Below are positions 54,701 to 64,000 of a stretch of 64,000 nt of DNA, one piece after another. Under the pieces are notes generated by a model, which made no database searches, had not been told where the DNA came from, and was given only the letters and a program-made list of their open reading frames with translations. The translations under genes were made by a program, and so were the position numbers. Source of the stretch: Schistocerca nitens (taxonomy: Eukaryota > Arthropoda > Insecta > Orthoptera > Acrididae); NCBI RefSeq assembly GCF_023898315.1, contig NC_064616.1, positions 536,691,102-536,755,101 of the forward strand. The letters are read 5' to 3'. The number at the start of each line of letters is the position of its first letter. Position 1 is the stretch's first letter.

Positions 54701-55596
54701 AAATTTGAAAAAAAGAACCTAAAATTACCAATTTAGTTTATCTCATCCATGCTCTTCTCATTGAAATCAGGTACAAACTTAGGTATAATTTCTTGCCCCG
54801 CATTCCTTTTCTTCATTTCGTTGCTATCGTCATCGCTTTTCATATTCCAAATAGCAGAACGACTTTCTACTTCACTTTTAAAATCATCTGTGTTAATCAA
54901 ATCTAAACTCATAGACACAGTGTGTACAGTATAATGTACAATGAATATTTCACGTCACTGTCTCTGTAGTAACTGCCTGTCAGTTGGCAAATCTGCAGCC
55001 CTGTGTCTGTGATCTGTGTCTTAGTGTGAACACTGGAATTGAAACTAATGCATATCCGGTGGTGAATACTGCGAACACAGTGATCTTGTTCATCACATGT
55101 GGCGAGGGTGAGTCACTGCTGGGTCACAGTGTCTCAGTGAGGCAGTGTACTGTCCTGTTGTGAATGCTCCAGTTCAAGCAAATGTATCTCTGTTGGTGAC
55201 TGTCGCTGGTGACCGCCACCAGTGTCCCAGTGTGAAACGGGCCTTAGGTTAGTGGAGCTGACATTTCTTTCCCACCATTTTCTTAGTTTAGTAGAGACAG
55301 CCCAATTGATCTATCTTCCCACCAAAATTCAAACTTGGCGCCAGTTTTTTGGAAGAGGTGGCGGTGGAATGGAGGTAGCCTAAGTGACCTATCTTCCCGC
55401 CATTTTCTTATCTTAGTAGAGATAACTGTGGTGTGATGCATTATCCTGCTGGAATTTGAACTTCTCGCGATCTTGGATGGTGTCATGCATTGTTGTCAAA
55501 TCTACATGCCAACATCTAGGATGAAATCATCGCTGCCACCTTGGATACATCTGGCAACAATGCAGAGCGCACCAGAATGAACTTTGTCCCAATACT
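51703..55596. mobile_element. Polinton-like terminal-repeat element without genes (copy D)
   Basis: The left end AGTATTGGTGCAAAGTC and the complement of the right end AGTATTGGGACAAAGTT match, and both continue with TTCTGGT[A/G]C[A/G]CTCTGCATTG and CAGATGTATCCAAG. The outside hexamers are GACTGC and AACTGT, equal except for two transitions. The terminal regions share the CAAGATGGCGGC / TTCCCGCCATTTTC / CCACTAACCTAA units of copies B and C. The interior (about 52200-54250) has no recognisable gene, so this is a non-autonomous or internally deleted relative. Confidence 0.72.
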
Positions 55597-56048
55597 AACT
55601 GTGAAATTAAAAGAATGGAATTGCTAATCGATTTCGAAAGTCCGTTAAAATTGCTTTTTCGTAATGGAGCACCGGTTCGTTTGTGTAATATGAAGTATTG
55701 GCAAAGCTGGGTCAGATATGCACCTGATGAAATCATAAGAATGAAGGGTATTACAAGCCCAGTACAAAGGGGAAGCAGTCTCAGATATTGGAACAGATCA
55801 GGAATTAAAGTCGAAACACAAGCTTCATGTGGTAGTAGGGGAATTGCATATTCCCTACGCAGGTAATTGGTAGAGACTTCCTTATGAAGCACAGTGTAGT
55901 AACTGATTACGACAAGGAAACACTGTGGACTGGAGGCAGAAGAGCAAGGCTCAAGTTCACATGTGCAGGGTAGTAGAAAGATACAAACAGATTTAGAAAA
56001 TGCAAAGTGTGAATGCAGTAAGGTTCATAGTTCACTGAATTGCTTAGA
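55597..56048 (+). pseudogene. Ty3/gypsy aspartic protease, fragment
   Basis: MELLIDFESPLKLLF has the LIDSG protease block degraded to LIDFE. In another frame VIGRDFLMKHSVVTDYDKET is the second protease signature (G.DFL..H). The frame changes near 55780 and again at the duplication. It joins gag across the inserted element. Confidence 0.75.
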
Positions 56049-56307
56049 GGAACAGATCAGGAATTAAAGTCGAAACACAAGCTTCATGTGGTAGTAGGGG
56101 AATTGCATATTCCCTACGCAGGTAATTGGTAGAGACTTCCTTATGAAGCACAGTGTAGTAACTGATTACGACAAGGAAACACTGTGGACTGGAGGCAGAA
56201 GAGCAAGGCTCAAGTTCACATGTGCAGGGTAGTAGAAAGATACAAACAGATTTAGAAAATGCAAAGTGTGAATGCAGTAAGGTTCATAGTTCACTGAATT
56301 GCTTAGA
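55790..56307 (+). repeat. 259-base perfect tandem duplication
   Basis: 55790-56048 and 56049-56307 read identically by eye, both beginning GGAACAGATCAGGAATTAAA and ending TTGCTTAGAG. The period is not a multiple of three. Confidence 0.95.
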
Positions 56308-56911
56308 GGAGTCGGTAAACAAAAGTACGCCGAAGAAACGGAGAAGCAAAGAAGTTACTGAAATAGGAAAGAGATGCTACAGAGCCTAAAGCAGGCCTGC
56401 TGACTAAAATAACGTTAGGTCCTTGCGAAGAGAGAGGATAAAGGTTGCAGATACTAACCTAAGGCATTGTTGAGAAAAAGGAGTTGAGGGGTGTCATGTA
56501 CCTAGCACAGGCGCTTGTGAGAGTACGAGAAATATCTTGCTGAAAGAGTGTATTAAGCACACAAGAGGAGGCGGTTTCTATTGAGATGACTCGTGTTAAA
56601 GTGGAAGAAGTTCTTCAGTTTACCACAAGTCTGAAGCAAACTGCTTAATCTATAAAAGTTCTTGAGTGAAAAGAAAGCTACAATTATTTTTTTAAGGGAG
56701 AACTTACGCTAAGCTCATTTCAATGCCATAGAGAATCAGTCAGTAATAAATGTGCGTTCTGCGTGCCATGATATATTTGGAGATAAGTTGCCATTAAATA
56801 AAATGTATTCCCAATGCAGTGGGACGAGGAATTTGCTCTCGATTTTACAGAACAACAGAAGCACAGAAAGAAGCGTCACAACAGGAGATAAATCAGATTT
56901 AGGCGGATGAT

Positions 56912-57574
56912 ATGATAGTGCCTTCAAATTGCCCCTGGAAATTGCTTACGAATAAGGTAGATGCCTCTGGTAAAAAGAAATGGAGAGTGATAGCTGATTA
57001 CTGGAAACTAAATGTCGTTACTGCCAACCCCGTCGCGCCACTCCAGTGTATCGATAAAACAGACGGGTCAGGCAAGGCAAGCTATTTTACAACGCTTGAC
57101 TTGGTTAAATGGTACTATCCTGTGTTATTAGATGAAAAGGAGCTAGAACTCGCAGCTTTTAGTGGACGTACGCCCATTACATGCATAAAAGAATGTCAAT
57201 GGAACTTCTGCATCCTCCATATTCAGAAAATTGATGCGCTCAGTACTAATGGGTTTTCAGGGTGAAAAAGAATTACTTATGCAGACGACGTAGCAATTCT
57301 CGGTTCATCTCTGAGAGAACACCGTGCCGCATTTGGCGATGCTTTCGTGAGGCTGCGGAAACGTAGTAGTAAGTTGCAGGTTGGTAAATGTCAATTCTAC
57401 AGAAAAGAAATTACATATCTTGAACATAACTTAATCGACGACCGTTTAAAGCCAGATCGAGACAAGCTAAAAATATCGACTAAATACCCCCAGCCCAATA
57501 CAACAAAATACTTAAAGCGTTTTCTCGGGATACTCCGGTACAATGGCCGTTTCATTGGTGACTTTAGTTAAGTG
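56912..57574 (+). pseudogene. Ty3/gypsy reverse transcriptase, fragment
   Basis: The first part (56912-57265) has KKKWRVIADYWKLN, then KASYFTTLDLVKWYYPVLLD (motif A) and ELAAFSG. After a frameshift, ITYADDVAILG (near 57268-57300) carries the YADD box, and 57347-57571 reads LQVGKCQFYRKEITYLEHNL, then LKPDRDKLK and RFLGILRYNGRFI. The middle of the palm is shortened relative to normal RT. Confidence 0.85.
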
Positions 57575-57699
57575 GAAGAATCACTACATGAGTTATTGAA
57601 AAAAGCTGTTAAGTATGAATGCGTCGACAAGCAAGAAAATATGTTCCAAGTGATAAATGGCAAGCTCCCTTACGCACATATTATTATTTTTGCTGTATT

Positions 57700-60427
57700 T
57701 ACAATTTATGGCCTTCATCGGACAATTCTAGCCAACTATATACAAAGAAGTTTTCAGTTTCCTGTCAGACCAGTACTTCTACATTCTCTCGAATCTCATC
57801 CCTCTTTCTTCATTGCAAATTAACCTTCCTATCGTATATTTGTTGATTCTCGTTTGCAGTGTGGTTTGTATGTCTGTCAGTTTCCTGATTTTGTCACTTT
57901 TGTTTCTTAGGTCTTCCTATGTAATCTGTAGCTCATCCATATCTTCCTTGATTACTGTAATCCTCTTACTGTTGTACTTACTATTCCACAAATATTCTAT
58001 TGTTTTCCTGATGATGCTTTTCTCTGGTGTTCTGGTTAGATGTCCGAAAAATGAAATGCGTTTCTTCCTGGTTGTACTCATTACCAGTTCTATTTCCTTG
58101 TAGGCTGTTTCATTTGTAGCTATTCTCCGGTGTCCATCTTCCTGGTACGATTTGTTGATGCACGTTCTGATGATTTTCTCTCTATTCTGAGTATTTTGTA
58201 TATTTGTGCACTGTTAGTTGTTTTGAAGATGGTTTCACTTGCACATCTTATTTCTGGTTGAGTGGCTGTTTTGTAGTGATTCAATTTTGTTGCTATTGAC
58301 AGGCTCTTTTTGCTGTAGGTGTTCTTGGTGATATATTGTGCTCTAGTCAAATTATTCTGTTATTCGGCTTTTCATTGAGGTTATATGTTATGATTTCTCC
58401 CAGATATTTAAATTTATCTACAATTTTGATTTCTTGGTTTCCTATGGCAATTTTGTTCATGAGTGGATCAGTTAACATGATGACTGTTTTTTCAAATGAT
58501 ATAGCAAGACCAATTTTCTGTGCTATTGGCTGTAGTGAGATAATTTGTTGTTTGGTTACCTGAATACTGTTGGACAAGAGAGCAAGGTCATAAGCAAATC
58601 CTAGACAGTTTAAACTTATGTAGTCTTTGGGTCTTCCAATTTGGATGTTCTTAGGATTAGTCTTGTACCATTCCATCATTATGTATTCTAAAGCACAGTT
58701 GAACAGCATGGGTGCCAAGCAATCTCCTTGTCTTAAACCTGTTTCTATGGTAAATGGTTCAGGGAGTTCCCCCATGAACTTGACTGTATTGGATACAGTC
58801 ATATGCTTTTTAAAGTCCACGGAGGTTATTACAAGAGGTTTATTTCGTTTTTTGTAATATGCTGTGGCTAATATTAAAGTGATGGCTGTTCTGCACAGCT
58901 TCTCCAAGGTCTGAAGTCTGCTTTATGTTCACCTGATTCTTCCTCTAGTTGCTCTTTGATCCCTTGTACAGAATTATGGAGAAAATCTTGTATGTGCAGT
59001 CTAAGAGAAAGATACCTCTGTAATTACCAGATTTGTTTTTTTCTCTTTTTTGTGGAGTAGTTGGGTTATGGCTGTGGTGCAATGCTCGGGAAACTTTTCT
59101 GTTATCCAGATTTTTTTTAAGGCTATGTGTAAGGATGTTCGAACTGTATCACTGGCATATTTCCGCGTTTCTGCCAAAGCTTTGTCTTCTCCGCATGCTT
59201 TATAATTTTTCATCTCTCTGAGTGCCGTTTCCCCCTCTTGGATCGTTGGAGGATTTGTAAGATCAGGTGGAGTCTTCATGGGCGTGTCTGTATTAATTGC
59301 TAAAAGTTCCTGGCGTTCTTCACAATTCAAAAGTTTACTAAACGCCTTTGCCATGATTTCAGCATTTTTCTTGTCATTATGTGCCATTTTTCCATCTTCC
59401 CTTTTCAGCATTATCGTGGGAGGGGAAATTTTTGTAATTGCCTTTCAAACGTATTGTAAAAGTCTCTGGAATTGGTTTTGTGGTAATTTACTTCTATTGA
59501 GTCGATTAGATCTTTCTGTGATTGTCTCTTGGTACGCCTGATAATTTGTGTGAACTTTATCCTGATATTTTTGAGGTTGGTTGCATTTTCTTCTCTTTTG
59601 CGTGTTTGAAATTTTACCCATGCATGATGTCTTCCTTCATGAATTTTATCACATAGTGAGTTCCACCAGACATGTCTTTTACGTGGATACAACGGGGCTA
59701 AATTTTTTGCTTGTTGCCTGAGAATTTGAATCAGTTCTTCTAAATTATCTGTCAGTTTTATGTTTTGTGTGACTTCTATATATTTATCATTTCTAATTAA
59801 TTGGTGGGGATCGAAATTCCTCTTTCGTTTGTTGCATTTAGGTTTCTTTTTTAGTCGTGTGAACTTAATTTTGATTTTAACAATCTAATGCTCTGAACTT
59901 GTATCTACCCCTCTTAATGCTTTAACATTGTAGATTTCTCTGTGGAAGAATTTGTCCACAAATACAAGAGCCAGTAGCCATTATCCTTCTCTCCAATCAG
60001 GATGTTTGCACGTTTTAAGTTTTTTGGTCTCCTTTTGAAGTATGTGGACTCTGAGATCAGTTTGTGTTCCCTACAGAGTTCAACAAGTCTTTGACCATTC
60101 TTATTTGTTTAATTATGTGGAGCCCATTTTCCAATGATATCCCGGGATTTCCTTTCTCTTCCGAGTTGGGCATTGAAGTCCCCTAACAAGATCTTAACAT
60201 TGGTAATATTTACTTGGTTTATTGTTTGGTCAAGGAGACTTTTCCACTTCTTTCATAGTCTTCATTAGAAAATTCTTCTCATTGGTAGGGACATGGGCAT
60301 TAATCACTGTATAAATTTTGTAGGATGCTTTTAAACTCAAAGTTGCAATTCTAGGGGAGATGGTTTGGTAATCGAATCTATCATTAAATGAAACAACAAG
60401 TTCACTGTTACCAGTCACCGTTTTATT
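57700..60427 (-). pseudogene. LINE with endonuclease and reverse transcriptase, decayed
   Basis: Minus-strand order: the EN part (60420-60130) with ISPRIATLSLKASYKIYTVI, NAHVPTNEKN and LLGDFNAQLG; the linker (59692-59001) with WWNSLCDKIHEGRHHAW and YKACGEDKALAE; RT (58907-58347) with GLRQGDCLAPMLFNCALEYI, LNCLGFAYDLALLS (ADD reads AYD) and FKYLGEIITY. The C-terminal part (58350-57840) has YSKKSLSIATKLNHYKT and FGHLTR-like text. Many stops. Its 5' end adjoins the Penelope 3' region at about 60427. I do not assign a clade. Confidence 0.82.
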
Positions 60428-60430
60428 TAT

Positions 60431-60480
60431 TTCCACGACGCGTTCCGAAGGTTTAAACTGCCATCATCGGGTGGATTTAC
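60431..60480 (-). ncRNA. Hammerhead-ribozyme-like motif of a Penelope element (degenerate)
   Basis: Minus-strand text TCCAC-CCGATGA-TGGCAG...CCTTC-GGAA-CGCGTCGTGGA has the order of a hammerhead: a CTGATGA-like core (T to C), a short stem/loop, a GAAA-like core (reads GGAA), and outer TCCAC/GTGGA that can pair. Penelope-like elements are known to carry such ribozymes next to their terminal repeats. Both core changes would probably abolish cleavage. Confidence 0.45.
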
Positions 60481-60946
60481 ATTAGTAAGTATTACATTTG
60501 TGTGTGTGTTGTGTTACGATTTTGGAGGAACTTGTGGCATTGCCTAGTGGAGAAACAAGACACTATTTCAGAATATGGTTTAGGATTACTTTTGACAAAA
60601 AGATTTAACTGATATTTAACGGTAAACATTAAATAAGTAAACTAGAGTACCTTCAGTGGTCACAGGTTCCTTTTGCTGTCGTAACGCATCACATGTATAC
60701 TGCCACATTTGTAAACAAATCTGGCGTCTGGAATCAGCTGGCTGCAAGGTTCGTATAGCAGAAGAGAAGACATAATCGCAAAGTGCAAAGAATATGCATC
60801 GTAACAACATTATTGGAGAATAATTGTTTTAAGCATTTGGCGGTGTTTGTTTTGAGGTGTTAATTATAAGTGTGTGTACTTCAGGTGGTATATAAATCCT
60901 ATTCTGACAAGTTAAAACAGCTAAACATTCGTACTCAAAAAAAAAA

Positions 60947-61144
60947 AAATGGTTCAAATGGCTCTGGGCAATATGGGACTCAACTGCTGTGGTCATCAGT
61001 CCCCTAGAACTTAGAACTACTTAAACCTAACTAACTTAAGGACATCACACACATCCATGCCCGAGGCAGGATTCGAACCTGCGACCGTAGCAGTCGCACG
61101 GTTCCGGACAGCGCGCCGAGAACCGCGAGACCACCGCGGCCGGC
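60947..61144 (-). repeat. tRNA-headed SINE
   Basis: GGTTCAAATGGCTCTGGGCAA to ACCACCGCGGCCGGC, with an A-run before it. ACATTCGTACT occurs on both sides (about 60926 and 61146), a target duplication. Confidence 0.92.
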
Positions 61145-61379
61145 AAACATTCGTACTTGTTTATACAATCAGGTGAAATGTTAAAATGGCTTTAACTTCA
61201 TACTTGTTGATAACAATTAGGTGAAATGTTACAGACTTTAATTACAATGATCATATTGGCTACAACAGTAAAATCATACATACATTACACTCTTTGATAG
61301 GGATAAATATACAGATGTGAAGTGAGGGGCTGGAGGCAGAAGGAGAGGTAGAGAGAGAGAAAAAGTGTATGTGTGTGTG

Positions 61380-61390
61380 TGTGTGTGAGT

Positions 61391-61434
<44 letters not shown>
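61380..61434. repeat. (GA)n microsatellite
   Basis: About 22 GA units after a shorter (GT)n at 61368-61388. Confidence 0.95.
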
Positions 61435-61438
<4 letters not shown>

Positions 61439-61696
61439 TGAGTGATTATATGAGAGCAAACATTTACATGGCAAGGAGTCTTAAGATTGCATGTTGCATA
61501 TATTAGCTACCTAAAGGCTGGGGTAATACATTGGTCAGTGCTATAAAGTATGCAGATAGATATACATTTGTGACAGTAGTTGATGTACATACAGTTTCAT
61601 GCTGACAAGGGGTACAAGCTGTTAGTGTGATGAATTATCTGTGAATGAGGTCAATCTCTTGTACTCTTCGCAGCTGTCAATATTTATGATAAATGT

Positions 61697-61698
<2 letters not shown>

Positions 61699-61733
<35 letters not shown>
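61699..61733. repeat. (GT)n microsatellite
   Basis: About 16 GT units downstream of the Penelope fragment. Confidence 0.95.
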
Positions 61734-61749
61734 ATTTTTAAGAGCGTAC

Positions 61750-62427
61750 TCAGTTGCTGAAAACGGAGATGATACTATTGTAAATATTGTCATTTTTGTC
61801 ATTTAAGATGGACTCTGGTTGTTTCATTTGATGTTTGTATATTTGGAGTGTTTCATGGATGTCTAGTTTTCTGCCTTTTGGTTGGATGTGTAGGATGCTA
61901 ATACTTGTGTTGTTAACATGGTGTTTGGTTTCATGCAGGTGGGTAGCTATTGCTGATGTGTGATATTTTTTGTTTTTTAGTGCTGCCATGTGTTCCTTGA
62001 ACCTAATCTCAAATGATCTGCCTGTCAGGCCTATGTAGAAGCAGTCACAGTCCCAACATTCAATTTTGTACACACCTGTGTGATGAAGTGTGTTTCGTGT
62101 GCCGATGTTGTAGGGTAATTTCTGTCCAATCTTGTTGTCTGTTGTAAAGGATATGCTTATGCCTTTTAGTTTGAAGACGTTGGCAATCTGGTATGAAATG
62201 TTACCCATCCTCACTTTCAATAAAGTTGAGATTGAAATTAGAGGAATATGATCACGAAATTGTATACAAAAAGGCCGAAAGAACCAGGTAGCAGAGACAC
62301 TGTCACGCATAAGGGATGTACAGTTAACTGATAAGAAACTGGAGCAAACGAAAGTGAGGTAATGCCGACGGTCAAGGTAGTTTTGGAAGATTTGACTCTT
62401 GAAATCCTTTGTTGTAACATATTTCAC
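61750..62427 (-). pseudogene. Penelope-like element, C-terminal RT and GIY-YIG endonuclease
   Basis: The 225-codon frame has an N-terminal part (residues 1-60) that is probably not in the original frame. Then ISYQIANVFKLKGISISFTT matches the end of the Penelope RT/linker, and GVYKIECWDCDCFYIGLTGR is the GIY-YIG signature (GVY ... YIG) with the CXXC-like cysteines usual in Penelope. SFEIRFKEHMAAL follows, then the ATHLHETKHHV block and a HETLQIYKHQ end with a Glu. Penelope elements pair RT with this endonuclease. The RT catalytic part is missing. A degenerate hammerhead-like motif lies downstream. Confidence 0.88.
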
Positions 62428-62880
62428 ACCTGTTTATTTGTGGTTTTCACTTGTGTGACAGGCCGATGTGTCATCTGGCCTGCTGTCACTATTCATCACA
62501 TTTACTTGCGACGGTAAAATATTCTTACCACATGACTCATATCCTATTACCAATGTACAGTATGACAATTGCCATGACTACAGAAGGGGAAGAGACACGT
62601 CAATGACCGGACGGAAATTTCATAAGTTTGTGAAGAAAATGGGGTATGGGGGATGTTTGAACACGTATCTCCTGCTTTGGTGCCCAACACCATGAACACA
62701 TAACCGTCAGGCCACGGTTCTTTCAATTCGGTCGATATTGTACATCTTGAACTTTGAACGTTCATTGTTTCTATTTTGCTTCTTTTTTCACAGTTCACTA
62801 CACCTTCTTCCTATTTTCCGTTTGATCCGTTCAGTTTTTGACGGGCTATCCATAGGGCCATTTTACGACTAAATCTAAGG
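62428..62880. other. Unassigned stretch
   Basis: No recognisable gene between the Penelope fragment and the Jockey-like fragment. Confidence 0.4.
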
Positions 62881-62886
62881 GGGTCG

Positions 62887-63767
62887 ATGGGAAGTTTTCC
62901 TTTTAAGATGCGTCCACTAGTGATTCCCAACGGTCACGCCTACACACCATATGACAAAGCTAATGCCATCACCGATGTGTTCGAGCACAACTTCACACCA
63001 GTGGAGGTGCCCATACATCAGGACAAAATTCAGATAGCAGAAGACAGACTTCAGGTCTACCTCGCAGCAGACCCTGAGGGAGCAGAAGTCCAAGTTCAGG
63101 AAGCTATCACTGAAGAAGAAATCAGCCAGCTACTTCAGTGTCTTCCTCGTCAGAAAGAACCCTGACTTGACATCATCACTGCTACAGTACTCCGAGAATG
63201 ACCACCGGCCGCTACCGAGCAAGTCACCCGCTTGTTTAATGGTACAGTGTTCCAGAAAATGTATCCTGAGGTTTTGAAGAAAGCTGTCACGGTTGCGGAG
63301 CATACCCCAGGATAGAACAATGCAGAACCAACCAGCTATCGGCTATCAGCTTGCTCTCAACTCTCAGTAAGGTATGTGAGAGAGTTCTGCTCCAACGACT
63401 AACCGCACATCTCACTACTGAAGCAATATTGTCACATAAACAATATCGTTTTCGTAGCAGCCATTCCCCCGCTGTCCAGCTTTTACGGGCTGTCGATATC
63501 GACATCCAGGCCTATAAAAATAGGGAGATCTGCATCATGGTTCTCCTCGATGTTTCACGAGCTTTTCATACTGTGTGGCACCGAGGACAGATTTACCAGA
63601 TTTTCTCGTATGGCTTGTCGAGCCACATGGTGCTCCTATTTGCTGTTTATCTGGGGATGAGAACCTTCGTTGTGCGAGTTGGAGAAGCCACCTCCATGAC
63701 TGTCTTGCTGGAGTACCCCAGGGTTATGCGTTGGGCCCTGTCCTGTACACACTACTTCTATATCTAG
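62887..63767 (+). pseudogene. Jockey-like LINE reverse transcriptase, fragment
   Basis: Part 1 (62887-63165) has KANAITDVFEHNFTPVEVP and TEEEISQLLQCLPRQKEP, the region before RT motif 0. Part 2 (about 63340-63767), after frameshifts, has LLSTLSKVCERVLLQRLTAH, QYRFRSSHSPAVQLLRA and VLLDVSRAFHTVWH. The last is motif A, where the usual AFDTVWH Asp reads His. RTFVVRVGEATS and, in another frame, VPQGYALGPVLYTLLLYLD (motif B to C) follow. The ADD box is absent, so the fragment ends near 63780. Confidence 0.85.
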
Positions 63768-63784
63768 ACGGAAAATACCAAGCA

Positions 63785-64000
63785 TGAGTTTAAAGATGTC
63801 GAAGAAAAATCCGGTGGCGTTAATAGCACTCGCATTAGCCCAGATCTGCTGGTCGGGGTAGTCGTGAATATTTGGGTTTCGGTAACTCTCTCCTCGGAAG
63901 CAGGGCGGCAATGTCAGTGTTTTATTTTCGGTACGTGATGTGTTGGCCTGGGCAGATGGGTATCTATAACGTTATTTTACACACACTCAGCAATCATAAC
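63785..64000. other. Unassigned right edge
   Basis: No gene recognised. Confidence 0.4.

Larger units (their letters stand above)
50682..57574 (+). mobile_element. Ty3/gypsy relic (plus strand) interrupted by a Polinton-like terminal-repeat element
   Basis: Plus-strand order: gag (50682-51690), protease (about 55597-56000), then RT (56912-57574). The 3.9-kb element 51703-55596 sits between gag and protease. A 259-base tandem duplication breaks the protease/RT linker. RT ends abruptly, followed by the minus-strand LINE; RNase H and integrase are not seen. Confidence 0.8.
60481..61744 (-). other. 3' region of the Penelope-like element with SINE and microsatellites
   Basis: There is no gene. 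It contains a SINE, a (GA)n tract and a (GT)n tract and lies between the GIY-YIG fragment and the hammerhead-like motif, the place expected for the non-coding tail and terminal repeat. Confidence 0.45.

Noticed and set aside
1..64000. CRISPR arrays, bacterial operons, riboswitches, rRNA
   Set aside because: No spaced direct repeats or bacterial gene features were seen; all clear gene families are eukaryotic mobile elements.

Overview
The window looks like part of a large, repeat-rich insect genome. An orthopteran of the Schistocerca type is my best guess. The reasons are at least eleven copies of one tRNA-headed SINE family, and Ty3/gypsy, LINE, Penelope, mariner and Tc1 remnants of insect type. 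I found no convincing ordinary host gene. Nearly everything recognisable is a mobile element, mostly broken, and several are nested inside each other. All alignments were made by eye, so boundaries and identities are approximate.

Region 1 (1-13283): a nearly complete but decayed Polinton/Maverick (adintovirus-like) element, 'copy A'. A protein-primed DNA polymerase B gene enters on the + strand from the left edge. On the - strand, from the right terminus leftward, lie an unassigned protein, a packaging ATPase, a coiled-coil fragment, a DUF8207-type protein, an integrase with a chromodomain-like tail, a PLA2-like/membrane/cysteine-protease protein, a penton-like minor capsid protein, a small basic protein, a major capsid protein and a conserved unassigned protein. 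Later insertions include SINEs, a tRNA-like foldback and a palindromic mariner. The right end reads ...CTACTACT and recurs inverted at 21047.

Region 2 (13284-21046): a SINE-like repeat, then a minus-strand Ty3/gypsy relic (gag about 19.7-18.8 kb, RT about 18.8-18.2 kb, RNase H about 14.7-14.2 kb). It was hit by a SINE, the SINE was split by a 3.25-kb TTAA-flanked DNA element, and that element carries a further SINE and a LINE. Region 3 (21047-26943): an isolated Polinton-type terminus, SINEs (one nested in another), an inverted pair of an unassigned repeat, and one orphan ORF.

Region 4 (26944-43510): a 16.6-kb inverted composite of two Polinton left ends (copies B and C). Each arm has a terminal region, a TATA promoter and a polymerase gene whose 5' part is split by five introns, all apparently in phase 1. 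Copy B also keeps the conserved unassigned gene and the last codons of the capsid gene, fused to the palm of copy C. A Tc1 element with an uninterrupted transposase ORF sits between the arms.

Region 5 (43511-64000): a degenerate Tc1-like relic, SINEs, and a plus-strand Ty3/gypsy relic (gag about 51 kb, protease about 55.6 kb, RT about 57 kb). A further Polinton-like terminal-repeat element (51703-55596) interrupts it between gag and protease. Then come a minus-strand LINE, a minus-strand Penelope-like fragment with a GIY-YIG domain and a hammerhead-like motif, and a Jockey-like LINE fragment.

The least expected signal is the multi-intron architecture of the Polinton polymerase gene, seen in both inverted copies with different splice sites decayed in each. 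Together with the inverted-dimer structure, it is what I would follow up first.
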